Part shown: positions 37,330-45,477 of the stretch, in pieces
How positions within the stretch are numbered: position 1 is the first letter of the stretch
Layout: each line of letters begins with the position of its first letter
Origin: Thermoleophilaceae bacterium
GTDB taxonomy: Bacteria > Actinomycetota > Thermoleophilia > Solirubrobacterales > Thermoleophilaceae
DNA length: 64,000 nucleotides
NCBI GenBank assembly: GCA_040901445.1
Contig: JBBDYQ010000022.1
Span: forward strand, 124,001 to 188,000
Reading direction: 5' to 3'
The notes under the pieces: generated by a model
Told to the model about the DNA's origin: nothing
The model's database searches: none
Seen by the model: the letters and a program-made list of their open reading frames with translations, nothing else
Program-made: the position numbers and the translations under genes

Positions 37330-40089
37330 GTGCGGGAACGTCCACACCGGCTCACGATGCGCGCCGTGGTCGCGTCGCTTGTGCTGCTCGCAGCGCTTCC
37401 GGCCATGGCGGCCGCCCAGCCCGAGCCGCAGCCCTACGGCACCAACGACTTCGGCGGCTTCCACGACATCCTGCCGCCGGGCACCGACGGCAGCGCCAAC
37501 CTCGGCGAGCTGGCGGCCTTCCTGAGCGGCGGCACGCGGCCGCTGCACAACGACGACCAGCTGGACATGTACGGCGATCTGGTGTTCAAGGCGCCGGGCC
37601 TGCAGGCCTCGGAGCTCGAGAGGTACTTCAAGGACTCCACCTTCGGCGTGCAGGGGGAGGTGGAGCGCCGCTACAGCCCGCGCGAGGACGTGACCATCAC
37701 GCGCGACTCCGCCTTCGGCGTGCCGCACGTCTACGGCGCAACCCGGGACGGGGCCATGTTCGGCCTGGGCTACGTTGCCGCCGAGGACCGCCTCTTCCTG
37801 ATGGACGCGCTGCGCAACGTCGGGCGCGCGCGGCTGTCGAGCTTCGCCGGTGGCGCGCAGGGCAACCGCGACTTCGACAAGGACCAGTGGTCGGTTGCGC
37901 CCTACACGGAGGCGGACCTCCAGCGCCAGGTGGACGCCTTCGTGCGCTTCGGCCCGATCGGCGAGCAGGTCCGCCGCGACGCGGCCAACTATGTCGCGGG
38001 CGTGAACGCCTACATCTCCGAGGCGCGCGCAGACCCGTCGAAGATGCCGGGCGAGTACGCGGCCATCGGCCGGCCGGGAGGGCCGGATGACTGGAACGAG
38101 CGCGACATCATCGCCACGGCGGCGCTCGTGGGCGGGATCTTCGGCAAGGGCGGTGGCGGGGAGCTCACCCACGTGCGCATCCAGGAGGCGCTGCGCAAGC
38201 GCTTCGGCCGCAGCCGCGGAGACCGGCTGTTCCGGGACTTCCGCGCCGCCGAGGACCCCGAGGCGCCCACCACCGTCACCGGACGCCGCACATTCCACTA
38301 CGCGGTCCGTCCGCGGCGCCCGCGCGGGAAGGTGATCCCCGACGAGGGGTCGCTGGTCGACGAGCCGCAGGTGACCGGCCAGACCGGCTCGGCGGCGGAG
38401 AGCAGGTCGGCTTCGGGCGCCCGCGGCCCCCTCGACGGCATCCTCGGCGGCCCCGCCAAGCTCCCCGGCGCCAACTCCAACGCGCTGCTGGTGTCCGGGC
38501 GCGAGTCGGAGTCGGGCCACCCGCTGGCGGTGTTCGGGCCCCAGACCGGCTACTTCGCCCCGCAGCTGCTCATGGAGCAGGACGTGCACGCACCCGAGAC
38601 CGAGGCCGGCCCGGCCATCGACGCCCGCGGCGCCGCCTTCGCGGGCACCAACCTCTACGTGCAGCTCGGCCACGGCCGCGACTACTCCTGGAGCGCCACC
38701 TCGGCGGGGCAGGACATCATCGACACCTACGCGGTGGACCTGTGCGAGCCGGACGGGTCGGCGCCCACGCTCGAGTCCGAGCACTACCGTTACCGCGGCG
38801 AGTGCCTGGAGATGGAGACGCTCACGCGCACCAACTCGTGGCAGCCCACGGTGGCGGACGGCACGCCGGAGGGGAGCGAGACGCTGGTCCGCAAGCGCAC
38901 GAAGCTCGGCCTGGTGGCCGCGCGCGGCACGGTGCGCGGGCGCCCGATGGCGTTCACCGAGCTGCGGGCCACCTACTTCCACGAGATCGACTCTGCCACC
39001 GGCTTCCTGGACTTCAACACCCCGGACCGGATGCGCAACGCCGACGACTTCATGCGCGCGGCCAACAAGATCCTCTACACGTTCAACTGGTTCTACGCCG
39101 ACGACCGCGACATCGCCTACTTCAACTCGGGCGCGAACCCGGTCCGCCCTCGCGGCGTGGACGGCGACTTCCCGATCCTCGCGCGACAGGCGTATGAATG
39201 GCGCGGCTTCAACCCCGACCTGAACACCGCCGACATCACCCCGCAGGACGAGCACCCGCACGTCGTCAACCAGTCCTTCCTCACGAGCTGGAACAACAAG
39301 CAGGCGCGCGGCTATCGCGGCGCGGCGTTCAACGGCTTCACGTCGCTGTATCGCAGCCGGCCCCTGGACGACCGCGTTCGCAGGGGCATCCGCGGCAGCC
39401 GCAAGATGACCCTGGTCGAGCTGATCGACGCGATGGCCGACGCCGGCACCGTCGACCTGCGCGGCTCGCACGTGCTGCCCTGGGCGCTCAAGGTCATCGG
39501 CCGCCCGAGCGACCCGGACCTGGCGAGCGCGGTCAACCAGCTGCGCGCCTGGGCCATCACCGGCGCGCACCGGCGCGACCGCAACCGTGACGGCACCTAC
39601 GAGCACAGCGACGCGATCCGGATCATGGACGCCTGGTGGCCGAAGCTGTTCCGCGCCGTGTTCGAGCCCGTGCTGGGCGAGGAGATGATGGGCTTCCTCG
39701 GCGCGGCCAACGGCTTCGACGACGCCAACCGCGTGCACCACATCGGCTCGTCGTTCCAGGGCGGCTGGTACGGCCTGGTGCACAAGGATCTGCGGGCGGT
39801 GCTCGGCCGCCGGGTGCGCGGGGGCTACTCGCGCGAGTTCTGCGGCCGCGGAAACCTCCGGCGCTGCCGGGCGGCGCTGCTCGACTCGCTCCAGGAGGCG
39901 ATGCGCGTGCAGGAGGCCGCCCTCTACGCGGACCCCACCTGCGCCGAGGCGGGCGAGCCCGGCGACCAGGACTGCCTCGACAGGATCGAGCATTCGGCCA
40001 CCGGCGGCATCACGCAGCCGCTGATCCCCTGGATCAACCGGCCGACGTATCAGCAGGTCGTGGAGATCCAGGCGCACCGGCCGCGGTAG
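37330..40089 (+). CDS. secreted penicillin-acylase-family N-terminal nucleophile hydrolase
   Basis: 919 residues from GTG 37330. Signal peptide at 1-30 (LAALPAMAAAQ). The alpha chain includes TITRDSAFGVPHVYGATRDGAMFGLGYVAAEDRLFLMD. A linker (about 330-380) precedes the autoprocessing site; Ser383 in GANSNALLVSG is the expected N-terminal nucleophile of the beta chain. The family cleaves amide bonds of penicillins, cephalosporins or acyl-homoserine lactones. At 919 residues it is longer than penicillin G acylase (about 850). Ser, oxyanion Asn and the overall layout are consistent with activity; the substrate is not determined. Confidence 0.82.
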   Translation: MRERPHRLTMRAVVASLVLLAALPAMAAAQPEPQPYGTNDFGGFHDILPPGTDGSANLGELAAFLSGGTRPLHNDDQLDMYGDLVFKAPGLQASELERYFKDSTFGVQGEVERRYSPREDVTITRDSAFGVPHVYGATRDGAMFGLGYVAAEDRLFLMDALRNVGRARLSSFAGGAQGNRDFDKDQWSVAPYTEADLQRQVDAFVRFGPIGEQVRRDAANYVAGVNAYISEARADPSKMPGEYAAIGRPGGPDDWNERDIIATAALVGGIFGKGGGGELTHVRIQEALRKRFGRSRGDRLFRDFRAAEDPEAPTTVTGRRTFHYAVRPRRPRGKVIPDEGSLVDEPQVTGQTGSAAESRSASGARGPLDGILGGPAKLPGANSNALLVSGRESESGHPLAVFGPQTGYFAPQLLMEQDVHAPETEAGPAIDARGAAFAGTNLYVQLGHGRDYSWSATSAGQDIIDTYAVDLCEPDGSAPTLESEHYRYRGECLEMETLTRTNSWQPTVADGTPEGSETLVRKRTKLGLVAARGTVRGRPMAFTELRATYFHEIDSATGFLDFNTPDRMRNADDFMRAANKILYTFNWFYADDRDIAYFNSGANPVRPRGVDGDFPILARQAYEWRGFNPDLNTADITPQDEHPHVVNQSFLTSWNNKQARGYRGAAFNGFTSLYRSRPLDDRVRRGIRGSRKMTLVELIDAMADAGTVDLRGSHVLPWALKVIGRPSDPDLASAVNQLRAWAITGAHRRDRNRDGTYEHSDAIRIMDAWWPKLFRAVFEPVLGEEMMGFLGAANGFDDANRVHHIGSSFQGGWYGLVHKDLRAVLGRRVRGGYSREFCGRGNLRRCRAALLDSLQEAMRVQEAALYADPTCAEAGEPGDQDCLDRIEHSATGGITQPLIPWINRPTYQQVVEIQAHRPR

Positions 40090-40163
40090 CGTCGCCCTGC
40101 GGCGTCCTCGGCCCTCGGCATGCCCAGCATGCCTTCGGGCCTGCGTCCTTCATGGCTCGCTCT

Positions 40164-40183
40164 CGCGGCCGGATCCGGCCGCG
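40164..40183. promoter_or_regulatory. 20-bp perfect palindrome between acylase and APC permease
   Basis: CGCGGCCGGATCCGGCCGCG is a perfect palindrome without a loop. It lies in the 121-base gap upstream of the permease. It may be an operator or a terminator stem. TAGCTT (40196-40201), nine bases before GTG 40211, is the likely -10 box, so the palindrome lies over its -35 region. Confidence 0.4.
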
Positions 40184-40210
40184 GTGACCGAGGAGTAGCT
40201 TTCCGCCGTC

Positions 40211-42091
40211 GTGGCGGAGCGCAGGCCAAAGCATCAGGGGCTCGAACGCGTGCTCGGCACCGGTGCCCTGTTCAGCACCGCCTACGGCAACGTGGGCAGC
40301 TCGATCTACTACGCGCTCGGGCTGGTGGCCATCTTCGCGCTCGGCCTGACGCCGGTCGTGTTCCTCATCGCCGGGCTGATCTTTATCTGCACGGCGGCCA
40401 GCTACACGGAGGCCACGACGATGTACCCCGAGGCCGGCGGGTCCTCCTCGTTCGCGCGCCGCGCGTTCAACGAGCTCGCCTCGAACGTGACGGCGTGGGG
40501 CCAGATGCTCAACTACATCATCACGGTCGCCATCTCGGCGTTCTTCCTGCCCCACTACCTGGGCGTGATCTGGGAGCCGCTGCTCACCGCGCCAGCCGAC
40601 ATCATCGTCGGGATCGGGGTGGTGGTGTTCCTCGCCGTCATCAACGTGGTGGGCGTCCAGGAGGCGGCGCGGCTGAACGTGGTGCTCGCGGTCGCCGACT
40701 TCTTCACCCAGCTCGCGCTCGTGATCCTGGGGATCGCCCTCGTGCTCTCCCCGGAGACGCTGGTGGACAACGTCGACTTCGGCGTCTCGCCCACCTGGAC
40801 GGACTTCCTCATCGCCGTCCCGGTGGGGATGGTGGCGTTCACGGGCATCGACACGATCTCGAACATGGCGGAGGAGGCGCGCGACTACGGGAACACGATC
40901 CCGCGCGCCATGCGCCTCGTGGTGATCGCCGTGATGACGATCTCGCTCACGCTGCCGGCGGTCGCGTTGTCGGCGATGCCGGTGGAGGACGGCCAGACGC
41001 TGTTGTCGGTCACCGGCGAGGACGGCTTCGCCGACAACCCCATCCTCGGCGTGATCAGCAACATCGAGCTCGGGCCGCTGCAGGACGCGGCGGAGGTCTA
41101 CGTCGGCCTCCTGGCGGCCACGATCCTGCTCGTGGCCACCAACGCGGGGCTGATCGGGCTCTCCCGCCTGAGCTATTCGATGGGCCAGTACCGTCAGCTG
41201 CCCGAGCAGCTGAGGCAGCTGCACCCGCGCTTTCGCACGCCGTACGTGGCCATCCTCGTGTTCGGGTTCGTGGCCTGCCTCGCGATCCTCCCCGGGCAGG
41301 CGGAGTTCCTCGGCACGATCTATGCCTTCGGGGCGATGCTCTCGTTCACGGTGGCGCACGCCGCCGTGATCGCACTGCGCATCAAGGAGCCCGATGTCGA
41401 ACGTCCCTACCGCGTGCCGGGGAACGTGCGCATCCGGGGCCGGAGCGTGCCGATCGTCGCGGTGCTCGGCGGCCTGGGCACCGGGGTCTCCTTCGTCGCG
41501 GTGAGCGTGCTCAACGTCGAGACGCTCGTGGCGGGCACGATCTGGCTGAGCCTGGGCGTGGCCACCTACGTCGCCTATCGCCGGCGGCAGGGCCTCTCTC
41601 TGACGGACACGGCGAAGGTCGTGGTCCCGAAGGCCGCCGTGGAGGAGGAGGTCGAGTACGACTCGATCCTCGTGGCGTTCGAGGACGGGCAGTACTCGCG
41701 CGAGGCGGTGGCCACGGCCATCAAGCTCGCGGCGCGGCGCCGGCGCGGCATCCACGTGCTCATGACGATCGCGGTCCCGGCCACCTCGCCGATCGACGCG
41801 CCGCTGCCCGACGCGGAGCAGCAGGCGCAGGCCGCGATCGACTCTGCCCGCGTGCTCGGCGGACGGCGCGTGACCGGCCACTGGGAGAAGGTGCGTTCCG
41901 GCCAGGCGGGGCGTCGCGTGGTGGACGAGGCGGTGGACATCCGCGCCCGGGCCATCGTGATGACCGTGCCGCGGCGGCGGGCGGGCGCGTCGGTGCTCGG
42001 GCGGACCATCGAGACGGTGCTGGCCGAGCGGCCATGTCGCGTGATCGTGGACTCTTCGCCGGCGGGCCGAGAGGGCCGCGAGGCGGCGTAA
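40211..42091 (+). CDS. APC-family permease with C-terminal USP-like domain (1)
   Basis: 626 residues, GTG 40211. Twelve membrane helices in about 1-470, beginning with the substrate-helix motif TAYGNVGSSIYYALG and including EAGGSSSFARRAFNE. These are typical of amino-acid/polyamine/cation (APC) permeases. Residues about 490-626 form a soluble domain with YDSILVAFEDGQYSREAVATAIKLA and RAIVMTVPRRR, like universal stress proteins. This fold is also used as the cytoplasmic domain of APC transporters regulated by nucleotides. The transported solute is unknown; the downstream TrkA-type proteins make a cation such as potassium worth considering. Confidence 0.75.
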   Translation: MAERRPKHQGLERVLGTGALFSTAYGNVGSSIYYALGLVAIFALGLTPVVFLIAGLIFICTAASYTEATTMYPEAGGSSSFARRAFNELASNVTAWGQMLNYIITVAISAFFLPHYLGVIWEPLLTAPADIIVGIGVVVFLAVINVVGVQEAARLNVVLAVADFFTQLALVILGIALVLSPETLVDNVDFGVSPTWTDFLIAVPVGMVAFTGIDTISNMAEEARDYGNTIPRAMRLVVIAVMTISLTLPAVALSAMPVEDGQTLLSVTGEDGFADNPILGVISNIELGPLQDAAEVYVGLLAATILLVATNAGLIGLSRLSYSMGQYRQLPEQLRQLHPRFRTPYVAILVFGFVACLAILPGQAEFLGTIYAFGAMLSFTVAHAAVIALRIKEPDVERPYRVPGNVRIRGRSVPIVAVLGGLGTGVSFVAVSVLNVETLVAGTIWLSLGVATYVAYRRRQGLSLTDTAKVVVPKAAVEEEVEYDSILVAFEDGQYSREAVATAIKLAARRRRGIHVLMTIAVPATSPIDAPLPDAEQQAQAAIDSARVLGGRRVTGHWEKVRSGQAGRRVVDEAVDIRARAIVMTVPRRRAGASVLGRTIETVLAERPCRVIVDSSPAGREGREAA

Positions 42092-42094
42092 GAT
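42089..42094 (+). promoter_or_regulatory. -10 box TAAGAT before the small membrane protein
   Basis: TAAGAT overlaps the permease stop codon and is seven bases before GTG 42102, so the second half of the cluster can start its own leaderless transcript. Confidence 0.4.
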
Positions 42095-42101
42095 CGCGCC
42101 C

Positions 42102-42284
42102 GTGGAGCGTGCTTACCGCCAGTTCACCCGCGCGAGCGGCGCCCTGATCTCGCTGCTCGGGGTGGCGCTGGTCGTCGTCACCATCGGCCGCGGCGGCGGG
42201 CCGCTGGCGCTCGGGGTGATCTGCGGCATCTGCCTCGCGCTGTTCGGCGCCGGACGGGTGCTGCTGGCCCGCGACGGCGCGTGA
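42102..42284 (+). CDS. 60-residue membrane protein between two permeases
   Basis: GTG 42102, 60 residues, with two hydrophobic helices at about 12-28 and 33-54 separated by GRGGG. It overlaps the next permease gene by four bases (GTGA). Its position between two paralogous transporters suggests a small accessory subunit, but no family is recognised. Confidence 0.6.
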   Translation: MERAYRQFTRASGALISLLGVALVVVTIGRGGGPLALGVICGICLALFGAGRVLLARDGA

Positions 42285-44287
42285 AAGCCGGGGGCGACGG
42301 CCGCGGGCGGCTCGGCGGCGCGCGCCTCCCGCGCGGTCTGACGGGCCCGGCCGCCGAGGCGGAGCTGGCGGTGGCGCGCGGGCTGGGAGCGCCCGCGCTG
42401 TTCGCGATCGTGGTGAGCACGGTCGGCGCGTCGATCTACTTCGCGCTCGGCGTGGTGGCCAAGGACGCGCTCGGGCTCACCCCGCTGGTCTTCCTCATCG
42501 CAGGCGGATTCCTCATCGTCACGATGTGGACCTACGTCGAGGGCAACTCGCTACACCCGGAGCGCGGCGGCGCCTCGGCCCTGGCGCGCTACGCCTTCAA
42601 CGAGCTCTGGAGCTTCATCGCCGGCTGGGCGATCCTCCTCGATTACCTGATCGTCCTGTCGGTCGGGGCCTTCGCGCTCTCCCACTACCTGCAGGCGTTC
42701 TGGGCCCCCGCGGGCGAGTCCGGCATCGAGATGGCGATCACCGCCGCGGCGATCGGCTTCGTCGCGTGGTCCAACATCCGTGGCGGCATCTCCACGGGGC
42801 GGCTGAACACGGCCGCGCGGGTGGGCTTCGTGAACCTGCTGCTGGCCGTCGTGCTCATCGTGGCCGGGCTCGTGGTGGCGTACGAGCCGGGTGAGATCGT
42901 GGACTCGATCGACCTGGGCACCGCCCCGGAGTGGGACGACCTCGTGTTCGCGGCGGTCGTGGCCACGGTGGCCGTCACGGGCATCGATGCGGCGTCCGGG
43001 CTCGCCGGCGAGCTGCGCGTGGGGCGCCGCAAGCTGCGGCGCTTCCAGTTCGCGTCCACGGGCGTGGTGCTGTTCACGCTCGTGGGCCTGTCGGTCGTGG
43101 CGCTGATGGCGGTGCCGGCCGTGGACGGCTCGACCGCGCTCGGCGAGGAGTTCATCGACGCGCCGGTGCTCGGGATCCCGGCCGCGTACGAGCCGGTGTG
43201 GCTCAGCGACGTGCTGCGCTACTCGGTGGGCGCCGTCGGCTCGCTCGTGCTGCTGCAGGCCATGAACGTGAACATGCTCGGGATCTCGCGGCTCTCGTAC
43301 GCGCTGGCCACGCACCGCCAGATACCGAGCGCCCTGGGCCGGCTGCATCCGACCTTCGCCACGCCGTACGTCACGATCGGCATCGCGTCCGTGGCCGCGT
43401 TCGTGCTGGCCATCGGGGACGTCGAGTTCCTCCTCGGGCTGTTCGCCTTCGGGGCGATGCTGGCCTTCACCATCGCGCATGTGTCGGTGATCGTGCTGCG
43501 CTTCCGCGAGGGGGACCGCCACGTGGCGTTCCGGGTCCCGCTGTCGGTCCGCGTGCGCGGCGTGTCGCTGCCGTTGCCGGCCGTGGGCGGCGCGCTGTTC
43601 GCGTTCGCCGCATGGGTGAGCGTGGTGGTGCTGCACGAGGGCGCGAGCATCGCCGGCGCGGTGTGGATGGCGGCCGGGCTGCTGCTCTACGTCGTCTACC
43701 GCAAGTCGCAGGGCAAGACGCTGGGAGGGCGCTTCGTGATCTCCGCCGAGGCGCTCACGGAGTCGCGCGGGGTGGAGTACCAGAGCATCCTCGTGCCGGT
43801 GTTCGGGGAGTCGATCGACGACGACATCGTGGGCACCGCAGGCCGGCTCGCCGCGGAGGGGTGGGAGGAGGGCGAGGGCGGCCCGATGATCGAGGCGCTC
43901 TACGTCATCGAGGTGCCGATGTCGCTGCCCATCGACGCGCGGCTCCCGGAGGAGGCGATCAAGACGGGGCGCACCGCGCTCGCGCGCGCCAAGCAAGTGG
44001 GGGAGGAGTACGAGAACGTCGAGGTGGCCACCGCGCTCGTGCGCGGCCGCGCTGCCGGGGCCACGATCGTGGACGAGGCCCGCCGCCGTGGCGTGCAGGC
44101 CATCGTGCTCGGCGCGGAGCGCCCCACGCGGATGCGCGGCGGCGTGCTGCTCGGCGGTCGCGGGCGGGCCCGCGACCGCGTGGTGGGTGAGGTCACGCAG
44201 TACGTGGTCGAGAAGGCGCCCTGCCGCGTGATCCTCACGGCGCCGCCCGCGGGCGAGCAAGACGCTCGCGTGGGGGTTCGCCCGTGA
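42281..44287 (+). CDS. APC-family permease with C-terminal USP-like domain (2)
   Basis: 668 residues, GTG 42281. A paralogue of the permease at 40211: VVSTVGASIYFALGVVAKDALGLTPLVFLIAG aligns with the first one, and PERGGASALARYAFNELW corresponds to its EAGGSSSFARRAFNE. Twelve helices span about 35-490. The C-terminal domain (about 515-650) is USP-like, with YQSILVPVFGESIDDDIVGTAGRLA and VQAIVLGAERPTR. A longer Arg/Gly-rich N-terminus precedes the first helix. It is followed by a palindrome and then the two TrkA-like genes. Confidence 0.75.
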   Translation: MKAGGDGRGRLGGARLPRGLTGPAAEAELAVARGLGAPALFAIVVSTVGASIYFALGVVAKDALGLTPLVFLIAGGFLIVTMWTYVEGNSLHPERGGASALARYAFNELWSFIAGWAILLDYLIVLSVGAFALSHYLQAFWAPAGESGIEMAITAAAIGFVAWSNIRGGISTGRLNTAARVGFVNLLLAVVLIVAGLVVAYEPGEIVDSIDLGTAPEWDDLVFAAVVATVAVTGIDAASGLAGELRVGRRKLRRFQFASTGVVLFTLVGLSVVALMAVPAVDGSTALGEEFIDAPVLGIPAAYEPVWLSDVLRYSVGAVGSLVLLQAMNVNMLGISRLSYALATHRQIPSALGRLHPTFATPYVTIGIASVAAFVLAIGDVEFLLGLFAFGAMLAFTIAHVSVIVLRFREGDRHVAFRVPLSVRVRGVSLPLPAVGGALFAFAAWVSVVVLHEGASIAGAVWMAAGLLLYVVYRKSQGKTLGGRFVISAEALTESRGVEYQSILVPVFGESIDDDIVGTAGRLAAEGWEEGEGGPMIEALYVIEVPMSLPIDARLPEEAIKTGRTALARAKQVGEEYENVEVATALVRGRAAGATIVDEARRRGVQAIVLGAERPTRMRGGVLLGGRGRARDRVVGEVTQYVVEKAPCRVILTAPPAGEQDARVGVRP

Positions 44288-44289
44288 AG

Positions 44290-44343
44290 GGGGGTCAGGT
44301 CTTGCAATCCGACATCGGTGTCGGATTGCAAGACCTGACCCCC
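44290..44343. repeat. 25-bp inverted repeat, REP-like palindrome (copy 2)
   Basis: Perfect arms 44290-44314 and 44319-44343 enclose TCGG. The outer 20 bases, GGGGTCAGGTCTTGCAATCC, are the same as in copy 1 at 4843, but the inner bases differ (GACA against AGCAGGGGTC). It occupies almost the whole gap between the permease and TrkA-like gene 1 and probably works as a terminator. Confidence 0.8.
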
Positions 44344-44347
44344 TAGG

Positions 44348-44353
44348 TAGAGT
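44348..44353 (+). promoter_or_regulatory. -10 box TAGAGT of TrkA-like gene 1
   Basis: TAGAGT is followed by seven bases and ATG 44361. This favours ATG 44361 over a GTG nine bases upstream. Confidence 0.5.
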
Positions 44354-44360
44354 GGAATCG

Positions 44361-44792
44361 ATGTTCGTACTGATCTGTGGATGCGGCCGCGTGGGCTCGT
44401 CGGTCGCCAAGAGCATGCTCGCGGAGGGCCACGAGGTATCGGTGCTCGACGAGGACCCCGAGGCCATCGCCCTGCTGGAGAAGGGGGCGGAGCAGAGCTG
44501 GGAGGACATGGGCGGCTCGTTCACGGTCGGCACGGCGCTCGAGGTGGACGCGCTCGTGGAGGCCGGAATCGAGCGCGCCGACGCGTTTGTCGCCTCCACC
44601 GACGGCGACAACACCAACCTCGTCATCTCGCAGATCGCCCAGCGCCGCTACCGGATCGCCAAGGTGGTCGTGCGTGTGCTCGACCCCGCGCGGGCCGAGT
44701 GGTACGGCGAGCAGGGGCTCCTCACCATCTGTCCCACCAAGACGGCCATCGAGCTGCTCGAGGCGGCCGTCCGCGAGGAGGCTCGCGCCTGA
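44361..44792 (+). CDS. TrkA-N (RCK) protein 1, N-domain only
   Basis: 143 residues from ATG 44361. MFVLICGCGRVGSSVAKSMLAEGHEVSVLDEDPE is a Rossmann NAD(H)/nucleotide-binding RCK domain (GxGxxG at residues 7-12), and D-G-D-N-T-N follows in ASTDGDNTNLV. The TrkA-C (RCK_C) ligand domain is absent. RCK proteins gate Trk/Ktr potassium channels from the cytoplasm. It overlaps RCK gene 2 as TGATG, so the two probably form a heteromeric ring. No TrkH/KtrB membrane subunit is present, only the APC permeases. Confidence 0.8.
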   Translation: MFVLICGCGRVGSSVAKSMLAEGHEVSVLDEDPEAIALLEKGAEQSWEDMGGSFTVGTALEVDALVEAGIERADAFVASTDGDNTNLVISQIAQRRYRIAKVVVRVLDPARAEWYGEQGLLTICPTKTAIELLEAAVREEARA

Positions 44793-45472
44793 TGTACATG
44801 CTCATCGTGGGAGCCGGGAAGGTCGGCTGGAACCTCGCGCGCGAGCTGATGGAGAAGCACCACGAGGTCACGGTCGTGGAGTCCGACCCGGCACGCTACG
44901 CCACCGTCGAGGAGGAGATGGAGCACGCCGTGCAGTACGGCGACGGCTCCGAGCTGTGGGTGCTCGAGCGCGCCGGCATCGAGCGGGCCGACATGGTGAT
45001 CGCCGTCACCGGCGACGACGAGGACAACATTCTCATCTGTCAGGTCGCGCGCGAGAAGTACGGCGTGGAGCGGGTCATCTCGCGCTGCAACAACCCGCGC
45101 AACCTCCAGCACTTCGAGCTGCTCGGCATCAAGCCGGTGGTGTCGGCCACTGACCTCATCCTCCGCCTGATCGAGCACGAGGTGCCCAAGTACGGGCTCG
45201 TGCATCTGCTGGACCTGCCCACCGAACGGCTCGAGATCATCGAGGTCGAGGTGGCCGCGGAGTCGGCGGCGGCCGGCACCGCGGTCAAGGACCTCGGCCT
45301 GCCCGACGGCTCACTCGTGATCTCCATCCTGCGCGACGGCACGGGCTTCGTGCCGCTGGCCGACTCCGTCGTGGAGGCCGGTGACGAGGTCCTGCTCGTG
45401 CTCGACACCGGGCTCGAGGAGCGCATAACCGCGCGTTTCACCAGCCAGGACAGCCAGCCGGAAGCCGCCTGA
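44792..45472 (+). CDS. TrkA-N/TrkA-C (RCK) protein 2
   Basis: 226 residues from ATG 44792. The N-domain MYMLIVGAGKVGWNLARELMEKHHEVTVVESDP has GxGxxG and a ribose-binding acidic residue. AVTGDDEDNILICQVAREKYGVERVISRCNNPRN follows. The C-domain (about 140-215) has the TrkA-C beta pattern (IIEVEVAAESAAAGTAVKDLGLPDGSLVISILRDG). It is a complete one-domain-pair RCK protein, as in KtrA. The nucleotide or c-di-AMP ligand cannot be told. Confidence 0.85.
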   Translation: MYMLIVGAGKVGWNLARELMEKHHEVTVVESDPARYATVEEEMEHAVQYGDGSELWVLERAGIERADMVIAVTGDDEDNILICQVAREKYGVERVISRCNNPRNLQHFELLGIKPVVSATDLILRLIEHEVPKYGLVHLLDLPTERLEIIEVEVAAESAAAGTAVKDLGLPDGSLVISILRDGTGFVPLADSVVEAGDEVLLVLDTGLEERITARFTSQDSQPEAA

Positions 45473-45477
45473 GGGCC

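Noticed and set aside
37171-40077. Long open frame on the minus strand opposite the acylase gene, continuous with the Fic frame
   Set aside because: It is a composition artefact: the sequence opposite a GC-rich gene lacks stops. The translated text is Arg/Gly/Val-rich with no domain, and Fic homology begins at ATG 37170.
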